A stretch of DNA of 64,000 nt from CBDIHH01 sp965279095 (GTDB lineage: Bacteria; Pseudomonadota; Alphaproteobacteria; Caulobacterales; Caulobacteraceae). The stretch covers positions 186,001-250,000 of the forward strand of contig CBDIHH010000007.1 of NCBI GenBank assembly GCA_965279095.1, written 5' to 3'. Shown here piece after piece: positions 50,510 through 59,576 of this stretch (position 1 is its first letter; the number at the start of each line of letters is the position of its first letter). The notes beneath the pieces are model-generated. The model had not been told where the DNA came from and made no database searches. It was given only the letters and a program-made list of their open reading frames with translations. The position numbers and the translations under genes are program-made.

Positions 50510-51607
50510 ATGAGAGGCCAATCCGCCGCCCCCGCCGCCGAGGCCGACCCCCGATGGGGCCGTGTGCTCGCCCGCGACCGCACGGCGGACGGGCGGTTCT
50601 TCTATTCGGTGGCGACCACCGGGGTCTATTGCCGCCCTTCCTGCCCGTCGCGCCTCGCCAATCCGAGGAACGTCCGCTTCCACGCCACGGCGAAGGATTG
50701 CGAGGCGGCCGGCTTCCGGCCCTGCCGCCGCTGCCGTCCGGACGAGGCCCCGCCGGAGGTTCGCGCCGCCGCGATGATGGCCTCGGCCTGCCGGCGGATC
50801 GACGAGGCGGAGTCCTTGCCGAGCCTGGCCGACATGGCCGCCGCCGCCGGCCTCAGCCCGCACCACTTCCATCGCCTGTTCAAGGCGGCCACGGGGCTGA
50901 CCCCCCGCCAGTACGCCGCCGGCCGCCGGGCGGAGCGGGTGCGCGACGCCCTGGCCCGCGGCGCCCCGGTGACCGAGGCCGTCTATGACGCCGGCTTCAA
51001 CGCCAGCAGCCGGTTCTACGAGACCGCCGACGCCGTTCTGGGCATGAGCCCCACGCTCTACCGCCGGGGCGGGGCGGGGGAGCGGATCCGGTTCGCCGTC
51101 GGCCCCTGTTCCCTGGGCGCGGCGCTCGTCGCCGCCACCGACAAGGGGGTCTGCGCGATCCTGTTGGGGGACGATCCGGACGCCCTGTCGCGCGATCTCC
51201 AGAAGCGTTTTCCCGCGGCCGAGCTGGTCGCCGGCGAGGCGGGGTTCGAGGAGACGGTGGCGCGGGTCATCGCCCTGGTGGAGGCGCCGGGGATCGGCCT
51301 CGACCTGCCGCTGGACATCCGCGGCACCGCCTTCCAGCAGCGGGTCTGGCAGGCCCTGCAGGCCATCCCTAGCGGCGCCACCGCCAGCTATGCCGCCATC
51401 GCCCAGGCCATCGGCGCGCCCGCGGCGGCGCGGGCGGTGGCGGGGGCCTGCGCCGCCAACGCCCTGGCGGTCGCCATCCCCTGCCACCGCGTCGTGCGCG
51501 GGGACGGCGGCCTGTCCGGCTATCGCTGGGGCGTGGCCCGCAAACGGGCGCTGCTCGATCGCGAAACGACCCAAACAGGCCGTCATCCTGGGGCGGCCGA
51601 AGGCTGA
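50510..51607 (+). CDS. ada: Ada: methylphosphotriester sensor, AraC regulator and O6-methylguanine methyltransferase
   Basis: A 365-aa three-part adaptive-response protein. The N-Ada zinc domain has the phosphotriester-accepting cysteine region YCRPSCPSR and FRPCRRCRP. An AraC helix-turn-helix segment follows (about 95-185, AAAGLSPHHFHRLFKAATGL). The C-terminal methyltransferase has active site IPCHRVVRGDGGLSGYRWG. It repairs alkylated DNA and activates its regulon when methylated. AGGAGG lies 7 nt before the ATG. The last nine residues (RHPGAAEG region) and the stop are encoded by an adjoining type B repeat. Confidence 0.95.
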   Translation: MRGQSAAPAAEADPRWGRVLARDRTADGRFFYSVATTGVYCRPSCPSRLANPRNVRFHATAKDCEAAGFRPCRRCRPDEAPPEVRAAAMMASACRRIDEAESLPSLADMAAAAGLSPHHFHRLFKAATGLTPRQYAAGRRAERVRDALARGAPVTEAVYDAGFNASSRFYETADAVLGMSPTLYRRGGAGERIRFAVGPCSLGAALVAATDKGVCAILLGDDPDALSRDLQKRFPAAELVAGEAGFEETVARVIALVEAPGIGLDLPLDIRGTAFQQRVWQALQAIPSGATASYAAIAQAIGAPAAARAVAGACAANALAVAIPCHRVVRGDGGLSGYRWGVARKRALLDRETTQTGRHPGAAEG

Positions 51608-52041
51608 CCCCAGGACCCAGCAGCGAAGACCTTACCGTGCGGCGCGTTTAGGGTGGAGCTGCTGGGTCCTGGATGAGTCCGCTTCGCGGCTCTCCAGGAT
51701 GACGGCTGAGGTTAGGGCGACGTTCGGAAAGGGCCGTCGATCGCGTGGTGGAAGTGTGGTTCGGGCGGCGGCCGGGTCAAGGCCGCGCCTTTGGCGCGCC
51801 GCGCAGCGGGGGCCCTACGGGCCCGCCTTGACGCGGTCGCCTGGTCCGAACCGATGCTCCGCCAAGCGAATGATGGCGGGGTGTGCGGTGGGGGGGCGGA
51901 CGTCCCCCCTTGTGGTCGTCATCCTGGGGCGCGCTCTTGCGCGACCTCAGGACCCAGCAGCGAAGACCTTGCCGTGCGGCGCGTTGAGGTCTTCGCTGCT
52001 GGGTCCTGGATGAGTCCGCTTCGCGGCTCTCCAGGATGACG
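51581..52041. repeat. Composite B - B' - B repeat cluster
   Basis: Type B units at 51581-51704 and 51917-52041 (CGTCATCCTGGGGC...CTCCAGGATGACG) flank a B' palindrome (51705-51911) matching those at 18841-19112 and 38632-38902. The first unit overlaps the 3' end of ada and supplies its stop codon. The cluster occupies the 486-bp gap before the next gene; no other gene is seen. Confidence 0.9.
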
Positions 52042-52093
52042 GCAGGGGGTGGAAACCTCTAGGCTGCGCGCCGACGCCCATAGGACCCTGACC

Positions 52094-53188
52094 ATGCCGC
52101 TGCTTCCGGGCGACCCCGCGCCGACCTTCAAGGCCGCCACCCGCGCCAACCCCACCTACAGCTTCCACGTGGCGGCGGGGCGCTACCTGCTGCTGGCCTT
52201 CGTGCCCGCCGATGACGCCGCCGAGCGGGCCGTGATCGAGGCGGCGCTGATTCGCCATCGGGCGCTGTTCGACGACGCCAAGATGTCGTTCTTCGGGGCG
52301 TTGCGGGACGGCGCCGCCTTCGCCGCCGCCGTGGAAGTGATGCCAGGCATCCGCTGGTTCGACGACGCCGACCTGGGGATCTCGCGCCTCTACGGCATGG
52401 TCGGCGAGGGTGGCGCGACGACCAGCGCCTGGGTGATGATCGATCCCTCGATGCGCATCCTGGGGGTGGCGCCGATCTCGGCCACCGAGCCGTTCTTCGA
52501 CTGGGCCGCGAGCCTGCCCCCCGTGGACCATCATGCGGGCTGCGCCATCGCCGCCCCGGTGCTCATCCTGCCGCGGGTGTTCGAGCCCGACTTCTGCCGG
52601 GTGCTGATCGGCCTGCACCGGGAGGGCGGGGCCCAGCCCTCCGGCTTCATGCGGGAGATCGACGGTCGCACGGTCCTGGTCAGCGACCGGGAGTTCAAGC
52701 GGCGGGAGGACTACATCATCGAGGACGAGCAGATCCGCGCCCAGGCCAACCTGCGCATCCTCCGGCGCATGGTCCCCGAGATCGCCAAGGCCTTCCGCTT
52801 CACCGCCACCCGCATCGAGCGCTATCTGGTGGCCTGCTACGACGGCGCCGACCAGGGCGCCTTTCGTCCGCACCGCGACAACACCACCAAGGGCACGGCG
52901 CACCGCCAGTTCGCCGTGACCATCAATCTGAACGCGGACGACTACGATGGAGGGGATCTGCGGTTCCCTGAGTATGGGTCGCGCACCTACCGGGCGCCCA
53001 CCGGCGGGGCGGTAGTGTTCTCCTGCGGCCTGCTGCACGAGGCGACGCCGGTGACGCGGGGCCGCCGCTACGCCTTCCTGCCGTTCCTGTACGACGAGGC
53101 CGCCGCCCAGTTGCGCGAGCGCAATCTGGAGTTCGTCGACGAGGGGCTGAGGGACTACCGGGCCGGGGTCGCCCAGCCCGGCGGCTGA
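52094..53188 (+). CDS. Thioredoxin-fold/2OG-Fe(II) oxygenase fusion
   Basis: A 364-aa protein with two modules. Residues 1-150 look like a peroxiredoxin/AhpC-type domain (PLLPGDPAPTFKAATRANPT, YLLLAFVPADDAAERAVIEA, WVMIDPSMRILGV), but the position of the peroxidatic cysteine holds no Cys. Residues 155-345 are a prolyl-4-hydroxylase-like oxygenase with iron ligands in RPHRDNTTKGT and LLHEATPV, and the 2OG arginine in TRGRRYAFLP. It probably hydroxylates a protein or small molecule; the first domain may serve for binding rather than catalysis. The ATG at 52094 begins the conserved PLLPGDPAP. Confidence 0.85.
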   Translation: MPLLPGDPAPTFKAATRANPTYSFHVAAGRYLLLAFVPADDAAERAVIEAALIRHRALFDDAKMSFFGALRDGAAFAAAVEVMPGIRWFDDADLGISRLYGMVGEGGATTSAWVMIDPSMRILGVAPISATEPFFDWAASLPPVDHHAGCAIAAPVLILPRVFEPDFCRVLIGLHREGGAQPSGFMREIDGRTVLVSDREFKRREDYIIEDEQIRAQANLRILRRMVPEIAKAFRFTATRIERYLVACYDGADQGAFRPHRDNTTKGTAHRQFAVTINLNADDYDGGDLRFPEYGSRTYRAPTGGAVVFSCGLLHEATPVTRGRRYAFLPFLYDEAAAQLRERNLEFVDEGLRDYRAGVAQPGG

Positions 53189-53192
53189 CGCG

Positions 53193-54713
53193 TCAGGCGT
53201 CGGCGCGGATCAGGTCGGCGGCGCGCTCGGCCAGGGCGAACACCGCCGCCTGGGTCATGGCCTGGGGAATCGACGGAAAGCTCGAGGCGTCGACCACCCG
53301 CAGGGCCGAGACGCCGCGCACCCGGCAGCGGCCGTCCAGCACGCTGAAGGCGTCGTCCGCCGGGCCCATCCGGCAGGTCGACACCGGGTGGAAGAAGGGC
53401 GAGGCGACCTTGCGCATGAAGGCGCCCAGTTCGCCCCGGTCGCGCATTTCAGGGCCGGGGAAGACCTCGCGCCGGGTCCAGGCCTGGAGGGCCGGGGCGG
53501 CGACGAGGGCGCGGCCCATCTCCACCGCGTCCACCATCGCCTCGACGTCGCGCGGGTCCGACAGATAGGCCGGATCGATCAGGGCCGGGGCTGCGGGATC
53601 GGCGCTGGCCAGGGTCACCGAGCCGCGGCTCTTGGGGTCCAGCACGCAGGGCACGAAGGCGAAGCAGTTGGGCGGCGGCTCGGCCAGGTCGGGCGAGACG
53701 AACGGCACGCCAAGGGCCATCACCTGGATGTCGGCCCAGCCCGGCGAATGGCGGCTCTGGCCGACGACGACATCCTCGCAATGGTTGTAGTTGGACATCG
53801 GCAGGGGCTGGCTGGCCTCGAACAGCAGGCCCGGTCCGAGCGGGTGGTCCTGCAGATGGCGGCCGACGCCGGGCAGGTCGACCACGGGCTCGACGCCCAC
53901 CGGCTTCAGATCGTCTGCGGCGCCGACGCCCGAGAGCATCAGCAGCCGCGGCGAATCGATCGCCCCGGCGCTGAGGATGGTCTCGATCCCCGCCGCGACA
54001 GTGCGGACCTGTCCGTCCACGCTGACGACAACCCCATGGCAACGGCCGCCCCGGATTTCCAGACGCAGGGCCAGGGCGCCGGTGACGACGCCGAGATTGG
54101 GCCGCGCACGCACCGGATCGAGATAGGCGGTGGCGGCGCTGTCGCGGCGGCCGTCCCGGATGCACACCTGCGCCCAGCACAGCCCGTCGGCGCGGGCGCC
54201 GTTGAAGTCGGGGTTCTCGGCGTGGCCGGCCTCGACCGCCGCGCGGGCCACCGCCAGGGCGAAGGCGTTGCGGTCCGGGGCGCCGGCGACTTCCAGGACG
54301 TGCAGAGGTCCCTCCCCGCCCCGCCAGGCGTCGCCCCCCGAGGACGCCGTCTCCAGCGTTCTGAAATAGGGCAGCAGGGACTCGTAGCCCCAGCCCGGAT
54401 CGCCGGTCTGGTCCGCCCACCGGTCATAGGCCTCACGCGGCCCCCGCTGGAAACCCATGGCGTTGATGAGGGTCGAGCCGCCGAGGCCCTTGCCCCGCGG
54501 CTGCGCCACCACCCGGCCCCCCAGCCCCGCCTGCGGCGTCGACTGGTAGCCCCAGTCGTAGGGACCGCCCTGCAGGCTCGGCCAGGCCTGGGGGGAATCC
54601 ACCGCCGGGTCGCGCACCTCGGCGCCGGCCTCGATGAGCAGCACCCGCGCGTCGGGGGTCTCGCTGAGCCGCGCGGCCAGGACGCAGCCGGCGGTCCCGC
54701 CGCCGACGATCAC
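53193..54713 (-). CDS. GMC-family FAD oxidoreductase
   Basis: A choline-dehydrogenase-like flavoenzyme of about 506 aa. It has the FAD motif IVGGGTAGCVLAARLSE, LIEAGAEVRDP, the GKGLGGSTLINAMG signature, AGAIDSPRLLMLSGVG and the active-site region FFHPVSTCRMG. At the second catalytic position, usually Asn or His in an NTN-like motif, the sequence is QAMTQAAV. The GTG at 54713 cuts into the usual DYVIVGGG strand; WDYV is encoded just upstream without a standard start, so translation may begin at an ATT near 54746. It overlaps or abuts the EF-hand gene. Confidence 0.9.
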   Translation of the reverse strand: MIVGGGTAGCVLAARLSETPDARVLLIEAGAEVRDPAVDSPQAWPSLQGGPYDWGYQSTPQAGLGGRVVAQPRGKGLGGSTLINAMGFQRGPREAYDRWADQTGDPGWGYESLLPYFRTLETASSGGDAWRGGEGPLHVLEVAGAPDRNAFALAVARAAVEAGHAENPDFNGARADGLCWAQVCIRDGRRDSAATAYLDPVRARPNLGVVTGALALRLEIRGGRCHGVVVSVDGQVRTVAAGIETILSAGAIDSPRLLMLSGVGAADDLKPVGVEPVVDLPGVGRHLQDHPLGPGLLFEASQPLPMSNYNHCEDVVVGQSRHSPGWADIQVMALGVPFVSPDLAEPPPNCFAFVPCVLDPKSRGSVTLASADPAAPALIDPAYLSDPRDVEAMVDAVEMGRALVAAPALQAWTRREVFPGPEMRDRGELGAFMRKVASPFFHPVSTCRMGPADDAFSVLDGRCRVRGVSALRVVDASSFPSIPQAMTQAAVFALAERAADLIRADA

Positions 54714-54741
54714 ATAGTCCCAGAGCCGGTCGAGGAGGGGG

Positions 54742-55194
54742 CTAATAGGGATGCTCCACCTTGGGGTCGTTGCGCCGGGTCATCATCTCCTTGAGCGTGA
54801 CCAGGCCGTCGTGGTCGGTGTCGGCGGCGTCGAACTCGGCATAGCCGGCCTTGCGATACTGGGCGCGGTCGCAGCGCTCGACATCGGCGCCGCAGTTGTG
54901 GCGCATGCCGATGGCCAGGCGGTTCGGCGACCAGCTGCCGGTGGCCGCCACCTGCCGCACCTTGACCTCGGACATGTCGATAAAGCCGTCCTTGTTCAGG
55001 TCCATGATGTCGAACTCCAGGTCCCGGAAGGCCCGGCCCGCCTCGCGCGACATGGGCAGGGTGGGACGCGGAAGGCCGGCCGCCGGGTCGCCCGCGGGCT
55101 TGGTGTCCAGGAAGGGGGCGGCGACAGCGCTCGTGGCGGCCAGGGCGGCGGCCAGGCCGATCGCGGCGACGGTCGAGGCGGTGTTCAGAGCCAT
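54742..55194 (-). CDS. Exported EF-hand protein
   Basis: A 150-aa protein with a signal peptide (ALNTASTVAAIGLAAALAAT, cleavage near AVAA) and two EF-hand loops: DLNKDGFIDMSE and DTDHDGLVTLKE. Two cysteines between them (NCGADVERC) may form a disulfide. It is probably a periplasmic calcium-binding protein. The ATG at 55194 has AGGAA upstream. Its stop lies about 28 bp before the annotated GMC start, so the two genes are likely one operon. Confidence 0.85.
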   Translation of the reverse strand: MALNTASTVAAIGLAAALAATSAVAAPFLDTKPAGDPAAGLPRPTLPMSREAGRAFRDLEFDIMDLNKDGFIDMSEVKVRQVAATGSWSPNRLAIGMRHNCGADVERCDRAQYRKAGYAEFDAADTDHDGLVTLKEMMTRRNDPKVEHPY

Positions 55195-55373
55195 GGCGTT
55201 CCTGTCCCATCCGGGTGGGCCACTGTAGCGCTGCCTGGGGCGCGCTTGCCGCCTTTCAATCGCGCCGTGTCCGAACACCGGTGACGCAGCGGTATCAGCG
55301 CGTGCGCCCCTTGGCGCCGTAGTCTACAAAACGGCGGCGGGCGCGGACCCCCGGGGAGGCCCTGATCTTGGCG

Positions 55374-56396
55374 ATGCAATACCAGCTGGTGGGCAAGACC
55401 GGCCTGCGCGTGTCGCGGATCTGCCTGGGCACCATGACCTTCGGCAAGACCACGCCGGACGGCAGCAACCAGGCCGACAGCGCCGCCGTGTTCGACGCCT
55501 TCGCCGAGGCGGGCGGCACCTTCATCGACACCGCCGACATGTATGCCGGAGGCGAAAGCGAACGGATCCTGGCCGACCTGATCGCGGCCGACCGCGATCA
55601 CTTCGTGCTGGCCACCAAATATTCCCAGATCGTCGATCCCGCCCACAAGTCGATCACCGCCACCGGCAACAGCCGCAAGGCCATGGTGCGCGCCGTCGAG
55701 GCCAGCCTCAAGCGGATGAAGACCGACTACATCGACCTGTTCTACCTGCACGTCTGGGACGGCACGACCCCCACCGAGGAGGTGATGCGGGCCATGGACG
55801 ACCTGGTCCGATCGGGCAAGATCCTCTACGTCGGCCTGTCGAACATCCCCGCCTGGATCGTGGCGCGGGCCCAGACCCTGGCGGAGCTGCGCGCCTTCGC
55901 TCCCGTGGCCGCCCTGCAGATCCAGTACAGCCTCGCCGCCCGCACCCCCGAGCGCGACCTGATCCCCATGTGCGACAGCCTCGGCATCGCGGTGACCGCC
56001 TGGGGGCCCCTCGCCTCGGGCGTACTGTCGGGCAAATACAAGGCCGGGGATGAGCGGACCAGCCGCAACCACCCGATCCGCCCCGAGGTGATGAAGATCG
56101 CCGAAGCGGTGGGCGCGGTGGGGAGCCGCCTGGGCGCGACCCCGGCCCAGGTGGCCCTGGCCTGGGTGCTGCAGTCGGGCGCCATCCCGGTGATCGGCGC
56201 CCGCACCCTGGCCCAGCTCAACGACAACCTTGGCGCCCTGGACGTCGCCCTCGACGCCCAGGCCATGGCCGACCTCGACGAGGCCACGGCGATCGCCGGC
56301 GGCTATCCGCACGAGCTGCTCGCCTCACCCTTCATGCAGCAGCTGTTCGCCGGCCAGCGCGACCAGCTGATCCCCCCCGGCCGCATCGTCTCCTGA
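55374..56396 (+). CDS. Aldo/keto reductase
   Basis: A 340-aa AKR-fold oxidoreductase. It begins MQYQLVGKTGLRVSRICLGT, with the catalytic tetrad visible as FIDTADMYAGGESE (Asp/Tyr), LATKYSQ (Lys) and FYLHVWDGTTP (His). A C-terminal NADPH segment IPVIGARTLAQLNDNL follows. It resembles the YajO/Tas-like branch. GGGGAGG lies about 14 nt upstream of the ATG. It is the first gene of a rightward AKR - quinone reductase - membrane protein series. Confidence 0.93.
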   Translation: MQYQLVGKTGLRVSRICLGTMTFGKTTPDGSNQADSAAVFDAFAEAGGTFIDTADMYAGGESERILADLIAADRDHFVLATKYSQIVDPAHKSITATGNSRKAMVRAVEASLKRMKTDYIDLFYLHVWDGTTPTEEVMRAMDDLVRSGKILYVGLSNIPAWIVARAQTLAELRAFAPVAALQIQYSLAARTPERDLIPMCDSLGIAVTAWGPLASGVLSGKYKAGDERTSRNHPIRPEVMKIAEAVGAVGSRLGATPAQVALAWVLQSGAIPVIGARTLAQLNDNLGALDVALDAQAMADLDEATAIAGGYPHELLASPFMQQLFAGQRDQLIPPGRIVS

Positions 56397-56426
56397 CGCC
56401 CACTTCTTCAGTCCAAGGATTATCCC

Positions 56427-57410
56427 ATGAGAGCCGTCCAGATCAGCCAGAACGGCGGACCCGAGATCATGACCCTGTCGACCCTGCCCGACCCCCAGCC
56501 GGGGCCGGGACAGGCGCGGGTCAAGGTGGCCTATGCGGTGCTGAACCCCATGGACGTGGCGGTGCGCTCGGGGGCCATGAAATGGGGCGCGCCCGCCTTC
56601 CCCTTCGTGCTCGGCTATGAGTATTCCGGCCGTATCGACGCCGTCGGCGAGGGGGTCGACGCGGCCATGGTCGGCCGCCGGGTGTCCGGCGGCGGCCAGT
56701 GGGGCGGGTTCGCCGACTACGCCATCGCCCAGGCCGACCGCCTGAACGCCATCCCCGACGACATTTCCCTGGACCTCGGCGCCGTTTATCGCGGCACCGC
56801 CGTGACCGCCTGGCACGCCATCCACACCATGGGCGGGGTGAAGGCGGGGGATGTGGTGCTGCTGCAGTCGGCCGCGGGGCCGGTGGCCATCCTCTGCGCC
56901 CAGGTCGCCCGGGACGCCGGGGCCACGGTGATCGGCCTGGCCGGGGGGCCGGAGAAGGTGGCCTTCGCCAAGTCCTTCGGCATGGACCATGTCATCGACT
57001 ACCGCGCCGAGGCCGACTGGCCGGCGCAGGTCAAGGCGCTGACGGGGGGCCGCGGCGCCGACCTGATCATCGACGGGGTGCAGGGGCCGGACGCCCTGAA
57101 GAACCTCGACGCCTGCGCGCCCATGGGCCAGATCATCTTCCTTGGCCAGAGCGCCGGGGCAGGGCCGGGCGTGCCCATCGGCCGGCTGATCGCCGGCTCG
57201 ATCCGCGTGGGCGGCCTGGTGGTCTATCACGCCATGGCCAAGACCCGCGGCGCCGAGATCGACACCATCAACCCCAAGATCGCGTCGGGCGCCTGGCGCT
57301 ATCCCCTGAACGCCCCCGTGCCGCTGGAGCAGATCGCCGAGACCTTCGCCGATTTCGAGGCCCGCAAGCTGATGGGCCGCACCATCTTCGAGGTCGGCGG
57401 CGAGGTCTAG
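56427..57410 (+). CDS. Zeta-crystallin-like NADPH:quinone reductase (MDR family)
   Basis: A 327-aa medium-chain reductase without the catalytic or structural zinc cysteines. It has PGQARVKVAYAVLNPMDVAV, the LGYEYSGRIDAVGEGV core and a Rossmann fold with LLQSAAGPVAILCAQVARDA followed by MDHVIDYRAE. Such enzymes reduce quinones or enones with NADPH. It follows the aldo/keto reductase by 30 bp and precedes a membrane protein by 37 bp. Confidence 0.93.
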   Translation: MRAVQISQNGGPEIMTLSTLPDPQPGPGQARVKVAYAVLNPMDVAVRSGAMKWGAPAFPFVLGYEYSGRIDAVGEGVDAAMVGRRVSGGGQWGGFADYAIAQADRLNAIPDDISLDLGAVYRGTAVTAWHAIHTMGGVKAGDVVLLQSAAGPVAILCAQVARDAGATVIGLAGGPEKVAFAKSFGMDHVIDYRAEADWPAQVKALTGGRGADLIIDGVQGPDALKNLDACAPMGQIIFLGQSAGAGPGVPIGRLIAGSIRVGGLVVYHAMAKTRGAEIDTINPKIASGAWRYPLNAPVPLEQIAETFADFEARKLMGRTIFEVGGEV

Positions 57411-57447
57411 AACCCGCCACGGCCCCCGCCCTCTCCAGGAATCCCGC

Positions 57448-58110
57448 ATGACCCTGACCCTCGCCCTCCTGACCCTGCTGCACGTGCTGGTGTTCGTCTA
57501 CTGGCTCGGCGGCGACCTCGGCGCCTTCTACTCGTCCTACCTGCTCACCGACGAGAAGCGGGCGGTGGAGGGGCGGTTCGCGGCGGTCAACATCCTCAAC
57601 AACTGCGACATGGCCCCGCGCACCTCCATCGTGCTGGCCTTCCCCACGGGCCTGACCCTGGCGGCGGCCAAGGGCTGGCTGGCGTTGCCGGGATGGGTCC
57701 TTCCCCTGGTCTGGGTGGTCGCCCTGACCTGGGTGGCGATCGTCTGGTATCTGCACCTGAAGCACGGGGCCTCCACGGGCCTGCGCAAGCTCGACCTGGT
57801 GATGCGCTGGCTGACCGTGGCGGGCCTGGTGGGCGCCGGGGCGGCGGGCCTGGCGGGGGTCTATACCGCGCCCCTGTTCATCTCGCTGAAGCTGATCCTG
57901 CTCGGCGGCGCCTTCTTCCTCGGGCTGATGGTCCGCGCCGTGCTGCCGCCCCTCGGCCCCGCCCTGGCGCAGATGCGCAATGGCGGCCCAACCCCCGAGA
58001 GCGACCGCACCCTGCGGGTGATGCTGAACCAGCAGAGCAAGCCGATGGTGGTCGGCATCTGGCTGATCCTGCTCGCCTGCGCCTTCCTCGGCATCGCCAC
58101 GCCGGCGTAG
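57448..58110 (+). CDS. Integral membrane protein, CopD-like
   Basis: A 220-aa protein with five or six transmembrane helices. The first helix contains LHVLVFVYWLGGDLGAFYSS, a pattern seen in CopD/DUF2269-like proteins, and there is a conserved DMAPRTSIVLAFPTGLTLAA. A cytoplasmic loop with MLNQQSKPMV lies near the C-terminus. Histidine in the first helix could bind heme or copper. Its position after a quinone reductase suggests an electron-transfer or redox-sensing role, but this is inference. Confidence 0.75.
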   Translation: MTLTLALLTLLHVLVFVYWLGGDLGAFYSSYLLTDEKRAVEGRFAAVNILNNCDMAPRTSIVLAFPTGLTLAAAKGWLALPGWVLPLVWVVALTWVAIVWYLHLKHGASTGLRKLDLVMRWLTVAGLVGAGAAGLAGVYTAPLFISLKLILLGGAFFLGLMVRAVLPPLGPALAQMRNGGPTPESDRTLRVMLNQQSKPMVVGIWLILLACAFLGIATPA

Positions 58111-58136
58111 GTCAACAACTCCCTCAAGAACTCGCT

Positions 58137-58210
58137 CACCCCGGCGAATGCCGGGGCCCAGATCACAAAGCGCCGCCGCCGTACGATCTGGGTCCCGGCA
58201 TTCGCCGGGA
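58137..58210. repeat. Type C palindromic repeat (third copy)
   Basis: CACCCCGGCGAATGCCGGGG and GCCCAGATC are mirrored by CGATCTGGGTCC and CGGCATTCGCCGGG. It forms a near-perfect long hairpin between the membrane protein and the DUF1330 gene. A degenerate part of the same theme (CCCCGCGGAAGCGGGGATCC) appears at the right window edge. Confidence 0.92.
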
Positions 58211-58261
58211 TGAGCGGAAATTCGTTACCGATCCCAACTCGTCCCACGGAGAAAGAACCCC

Positions 58262-58546
58262 ATGTCCGCCTACGTCTTCACCCTCTGCGAAGTCACCAAC
58301 CCGCACGACAACTTCAAGCTCTACGCCAAGCAGGCCGCCGACCTGGTGGCCAAGCACGGCGGCCGCTACATCGTCCGCGGCAAGCCCCTGGACGGCGCCC
58401 AGGGCGCCTTCGAGGGCAAGCTGCTGGTGGGGCTTGAGTTCCCCTCCGAGGAATCCCTGGTCGCCTACAAGGCCGACTATGCCGAGATACTGCCCCTGCG
58501 CGAAGGCAGCGGGACCTACCAGACGGCGGCGTTCCCGGGGACCTAG
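58262..58546 (+). CDS. DUF1330 protein
   Basis: A 94-aa protein of the DUF1330 dimeric alpha/beta-barrel family. It has YVFTLCEVTNPHDNFKLYA, KHGGRYIVRGKPLDG and LVGLEFPSEESLVAYKADYA. The family is common in soil bacteria; some members occur with antibiotic or aromatic metabolism genes, but function is not established. GGAGA lies just upstream of the ATG. Confidence 0.88.
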   Translation: MSAYVFTLCEVTNPHDNFKLYAKQAADLVAKHGGRYIVRGKPLDGAQGAFEGKLLVGLEFPSEESLVAYKADYAEILPLREGSGTYQTAAFPGT

Positions 58547-58553
58547 GCGCCCC

Positions 58554-59435
58554 CTAGGCGGGATCCAGGCCAAGCAGGCTTTCACGGACCATCGCGGTGC
58601 GCGCGATGACCGCGTCGAGCAAGGCCCGCAGTTCAGGCGCCTGCCGGAGGCGTTCGTGATAGATCAGCCAGATGGGCGTCGAGGGCTCCGGCTGGACGAA
58701 GCAAAGGCGCAGGTCGGCCTGGCTGTCCCCCAGCACGCAGGGGATGCTGACCACGCCCACGCCGGCCCGCGCGGCGATGCACAGCTCGTTCAACGTCTCG
58801 CGCCGGGCGATCCGCGCGCCCGGCGCGAGGTCGCTGATCTTCGACCCGCTGGGGTCGTCGACCATGAGGACGTCGCGGCCCGCCAGATCGGCCGTCTTTT
58901 GAGGCGCGCCGTGGTCGCGGGCGTAGTCCTGGCTGCAGTAGATGCCCCAGGACGCCTCGCCCACCCGCCGCGCGATGAGGTCGGAGTCCGCCGGCAGCGG
59001 CGCGGCGCGCAGGGCCACATCCGCCTCTCCCCGGGCCAGATCAAGCTGTCTTGGCGTGACAAGCAGGTCGATCTGCACGTCGGAAATCCTGTTCCGGAAG
59101 GCCGCGATCGCCGGCGCCATGATGGCGTTGGCCAAGGGTTCGTTGGTCGTGACACGAATGCGCGACAGGCCCCGACCCAGGCCTGATCCGAGCGCCTGAA
59201 AAGCCGCGACCTCCGCCTCGATCCGCTCGGCGGTCTGGAACAGTTCAGCGGCGTCGGGCCGGATCCGGACGCCCTCCGGCCGCCGGTCGAACAGCCGGGC
59301 GCCGAGCGCGCGTTCCATCTCGGTGATGCGCCGGGCGACCGTGGTCTGATTGACTCCGATCGCGCGGGCGGCCGCTGAGGTGCTGCCCGTTCGCGCGACG
59401 GCCAGGAAAAAGCGAATGTCGTTCCAGTCGAGCAT
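58554..59435 (-). CDS. LysR-family transcriptional regulator
   Basis: A 293-aa LysR regulator. The N-terminal helix-turn-helix is MLDWNDIRFFLAVARTGSTS with AARAIGVNQTTVARRITEME, followed by a co-inducer domain. It is divergent from the VOC gene at 59577 across 141 bp, the classic arrangement for a LysR regulator and its target. I chose ATG 59435 over the TTG one codon earlier. Effector is unknown. Confidence 0.93.
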   Translation of the reverse strand: MLDWNDIRFFLAVARTGSTSAAARAIGVNQTTVARRITEMERALGARLFDRRPEGVRIRPDAAELFQTAERIEAEVAAFQALGSGLGRGLSRIRVTTNEPLANAIMAPAIAAFRNRISDVQIDLLVTPRQLDLARGEADVALRAAPLPADSDLIARRVGEASWGIYCSQDYARDHGAPQKTADLAGRDVLMVDDPSGSKISDLAPGARIARRETLNELCIAARAGVGVVSIPCVLGDSQADLRLCFVQPEPSTPIWLIYHERLRQAPELRALLDAVIARTAMVRESLLGLDPA

Positions 59436-59576
59436 CAACCGGCACTCTGCATTCCTGCAGCCCCCCTCCGCAAGAACGCTGATTTATCGCCAGAAGGCGC
59501 GCGCCTAGACCTGGGGTCCCAACCGCTGGGGACAGCCCTGGCGAAAACCACAGTCTAGCCGTGAAAGGACCTTCCA

